Of a DNA stretch of 64,000 nt, positions 63,030 through 64,000 are shown piece by piece (the stretch's first letter is position 1; the number at the start of each line of letters is the position of its first letter). The notes under the pieces were generated by a model. It was not told where the DNA came from. It made no database searches and worked only from the letters and a program-made list of their open reading frames with translations. The stretch lies in assembly GCA_028023455.1 (NCBI GenBank), contig JAQFVV010006216.1:5474877-5538876 (forward strand), read 5' to 3'. Position numbers and translations under genes: made by a program. The stretch comes from Epiperipatus broadwayi (Eukaryota > Onychophora > Udeonychophora > Euonychophora > Peripatidae).

Positions 63030-63179
63030 GAGCGAATGCAAGCTAATAAAGCTTTAATCTTTACAAACAGAAAGATTTCGAAATAGAAATAGTTATTAAA
63101 GTAATTATGATATATTATAAGTCACCGAGACTCATCATAGTATGCATTATTTACAGCAGTAAACTCCACATGCATTATA

Positions 63180-63320
63180 ACACAGCACAATAAATTACGT
63201 TACTTCTGAAATGATTAGAGCGCCTTCAAACGCCTCAGAATTTGATTGACGGAATGCGGAAACGACGTCAGTCAAAATATTAGGAGGTATATAAGCTATT
63301 AAGATGGCTGCCTTCTTATG
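63180..63320. promoter_or_regulatory. Probable Cab45 promoter region
   Basis: About 160-300 bases upstream of the start codon is a short CG-containing segment in otherwise CG-poor DNA. It has a CRE-type tgacgtcg/cgacgtca around 63263-63270, a tatataag box at 63288-63295, a YY1-like aagatggctgcc at 63301-63312, and an agcgcc word at 63219. CRE-type sites suit a secretory-pathway gene. The YY1-like word reads on the plus strand, and its ATG starts a 21-codon open frame that ends at 63369, so divergent transcription is possible. No transcription start is directly shown. Confidence 0.5.
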
Positions 63321-63790
63321 CGACTTTTTAATAAAAAAGTCAAAGAAAATTATTTCTTTTCAAGAATAACTGAATAAAATAATTGAAAGTCCCGATATTA
63401 AAAAATATATATTTACATTTATCAGTTAAAATGGGCTTGATTTATACAATATTTCTTATTTTAATACATTACTGTACATATGTATTATTAAAGTGGCATC
63501 AAAGTTAATGAATTGCATTTTTACAGACTTTTCTAATTATTAAACTGTTTATCACTTAGAAGGATGAGGTTTTCCAAAATGCTGCGATTTATCTTTGAAT
63601 TTAATAACGTGAATAAAAAAATACATATATCTTTATATTATAATATTAGTAAAAAAAAAAAAACTGAAAAGGAATATATAGTATATTAAAATACTCATAT
63701 CTCATTTGAATACAAATTCTCAGGCACATTACATTCATTTGATTTTGAGTAAATAAGCAAATATTTTATCTAGCGCCGTGCTTGCAATTA
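63321..63790. other. Upstream region, nothing recognised
   Basis: AT-rich DNA between the probable promoter and the hairpin MITE. No coding segment, tRNA or further promoter motif is supported. Confidence 0.35.
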
Positions 63791-63974
63791 TATTTCATTC
63801 CAATATCAGCCTTTCAAACTAATTGAGCACACGCCTTTTGAGTGTTAAATAAATGAATACTCTCTTCTTCAATCCAAGATATAGTATTTATACAGGAATA
63901 AAAAGAATTCATTTATTTAACACTCAAAAGGTGTGTGCTAAATTAGCTTGAAAGGTTGATATTGGAATGAAATT
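63791..63974. mobile_element. Hairpin MITE (family E)
   Basis: A palindrome of about 184 bp. The left arm atttcattccaatatcagcc, aactaattgagcacac, gccttttgagtgttaaataa is mirrored by the right arm (63905-63974) with a few differences. Centre near 63880. It lacks coding capacity. It differs in sequence from families A-D. Confidence 0.82.
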
Positions 63975-64000
63975 CATTTGATTTATAAAACAAGTTAGAT

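Noticed and set aside
1-64000. CRISPR array, operons or prokaryotic signals
   Set aside because: No regularly spaced repeats; spliced exons and retrotransposons show animal nuclear DNA.

Overview
The window is AT-rich nuclear DNA from an animal, probably an arthropod; I cannot place it more precisely. Four spliced coding exons, kilobase-scale introns with GT-AG borders, non-LTR retrotransposons, a hAT MITE and tRNA-derived SINEs rule out a prokaryote. The only host gene I can support is on the minus strand: a homologue of the Golgi/secretory EF-hand protein Cab45 (SDF4, a CREC-family protein). Its coding exons 1-4 lie at 62684-63018, 39164-39300, 13243-13350 and 7071-7229. Introns 1-3 are about 23.4, 25.8 and 6.0 kb. 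The remaining C-terminal exons, about one third of the protein, lie beyond position 1. A compact CpG-containing promoter region with a CRE and a YY1-like site lies at about 63180-63320.

Everything else is intronic or upstream DNA carrying old mobile elements: a nearly full-length but dead RTE-clade LINE (21430-24592) and a 5'-truncated relative (33040-33805); two copies of another LINE with a C-terminal zinc-knuckle (10551-11371 plus, 26690-29880 minus); a decayed BovB-like LINE tail (15560-15985); relics of a Penelope-like element (48505-49060), a Tc1/mariner transposase (34870-35330) and a Ty3/gypsy-type integrase end (41300-41620); a hAT MITE with 8-bp target duplication (18960-19326); tRNA-derived short elements (17062-17171; 51266-51705); and several palindromic foldback elements.

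The most interesting observation is that two or three related foldback families carry hammerhead self-cleaving ribozyme motifs in their inverted arms. Five near-canonical copies (19764-19822 minus, 20253-20311 plus, 53898-53956 minus, 54306-54364 plus, 40049-40107 minus) share the CUGAYGA and GAAA core blocks, a short stem III around a self-complementary ACUAGU or ACUAG, a GUC/GUU cleavage triplet and a two-part stem I. A sixth copy (40371-40429) and one in a third family (19501-19553) are decayed. The family at 40 kb has different stem II bases that still pair. Because the arms are inverted, each element has one ribozyme per strand, pointing outwards. Hammerheads are known from Penelope-like elements and from small non-autonomous retrozymes; a head-to-head foldback arrangement is not one I recognise.

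Other loci worth attention are a CpG-rich block in intron 1 (55430-57720), a decayed unknown coding block in intron 3 (7560-9006), and a start-stop AUG-UGA just before the Cab45 start codon.
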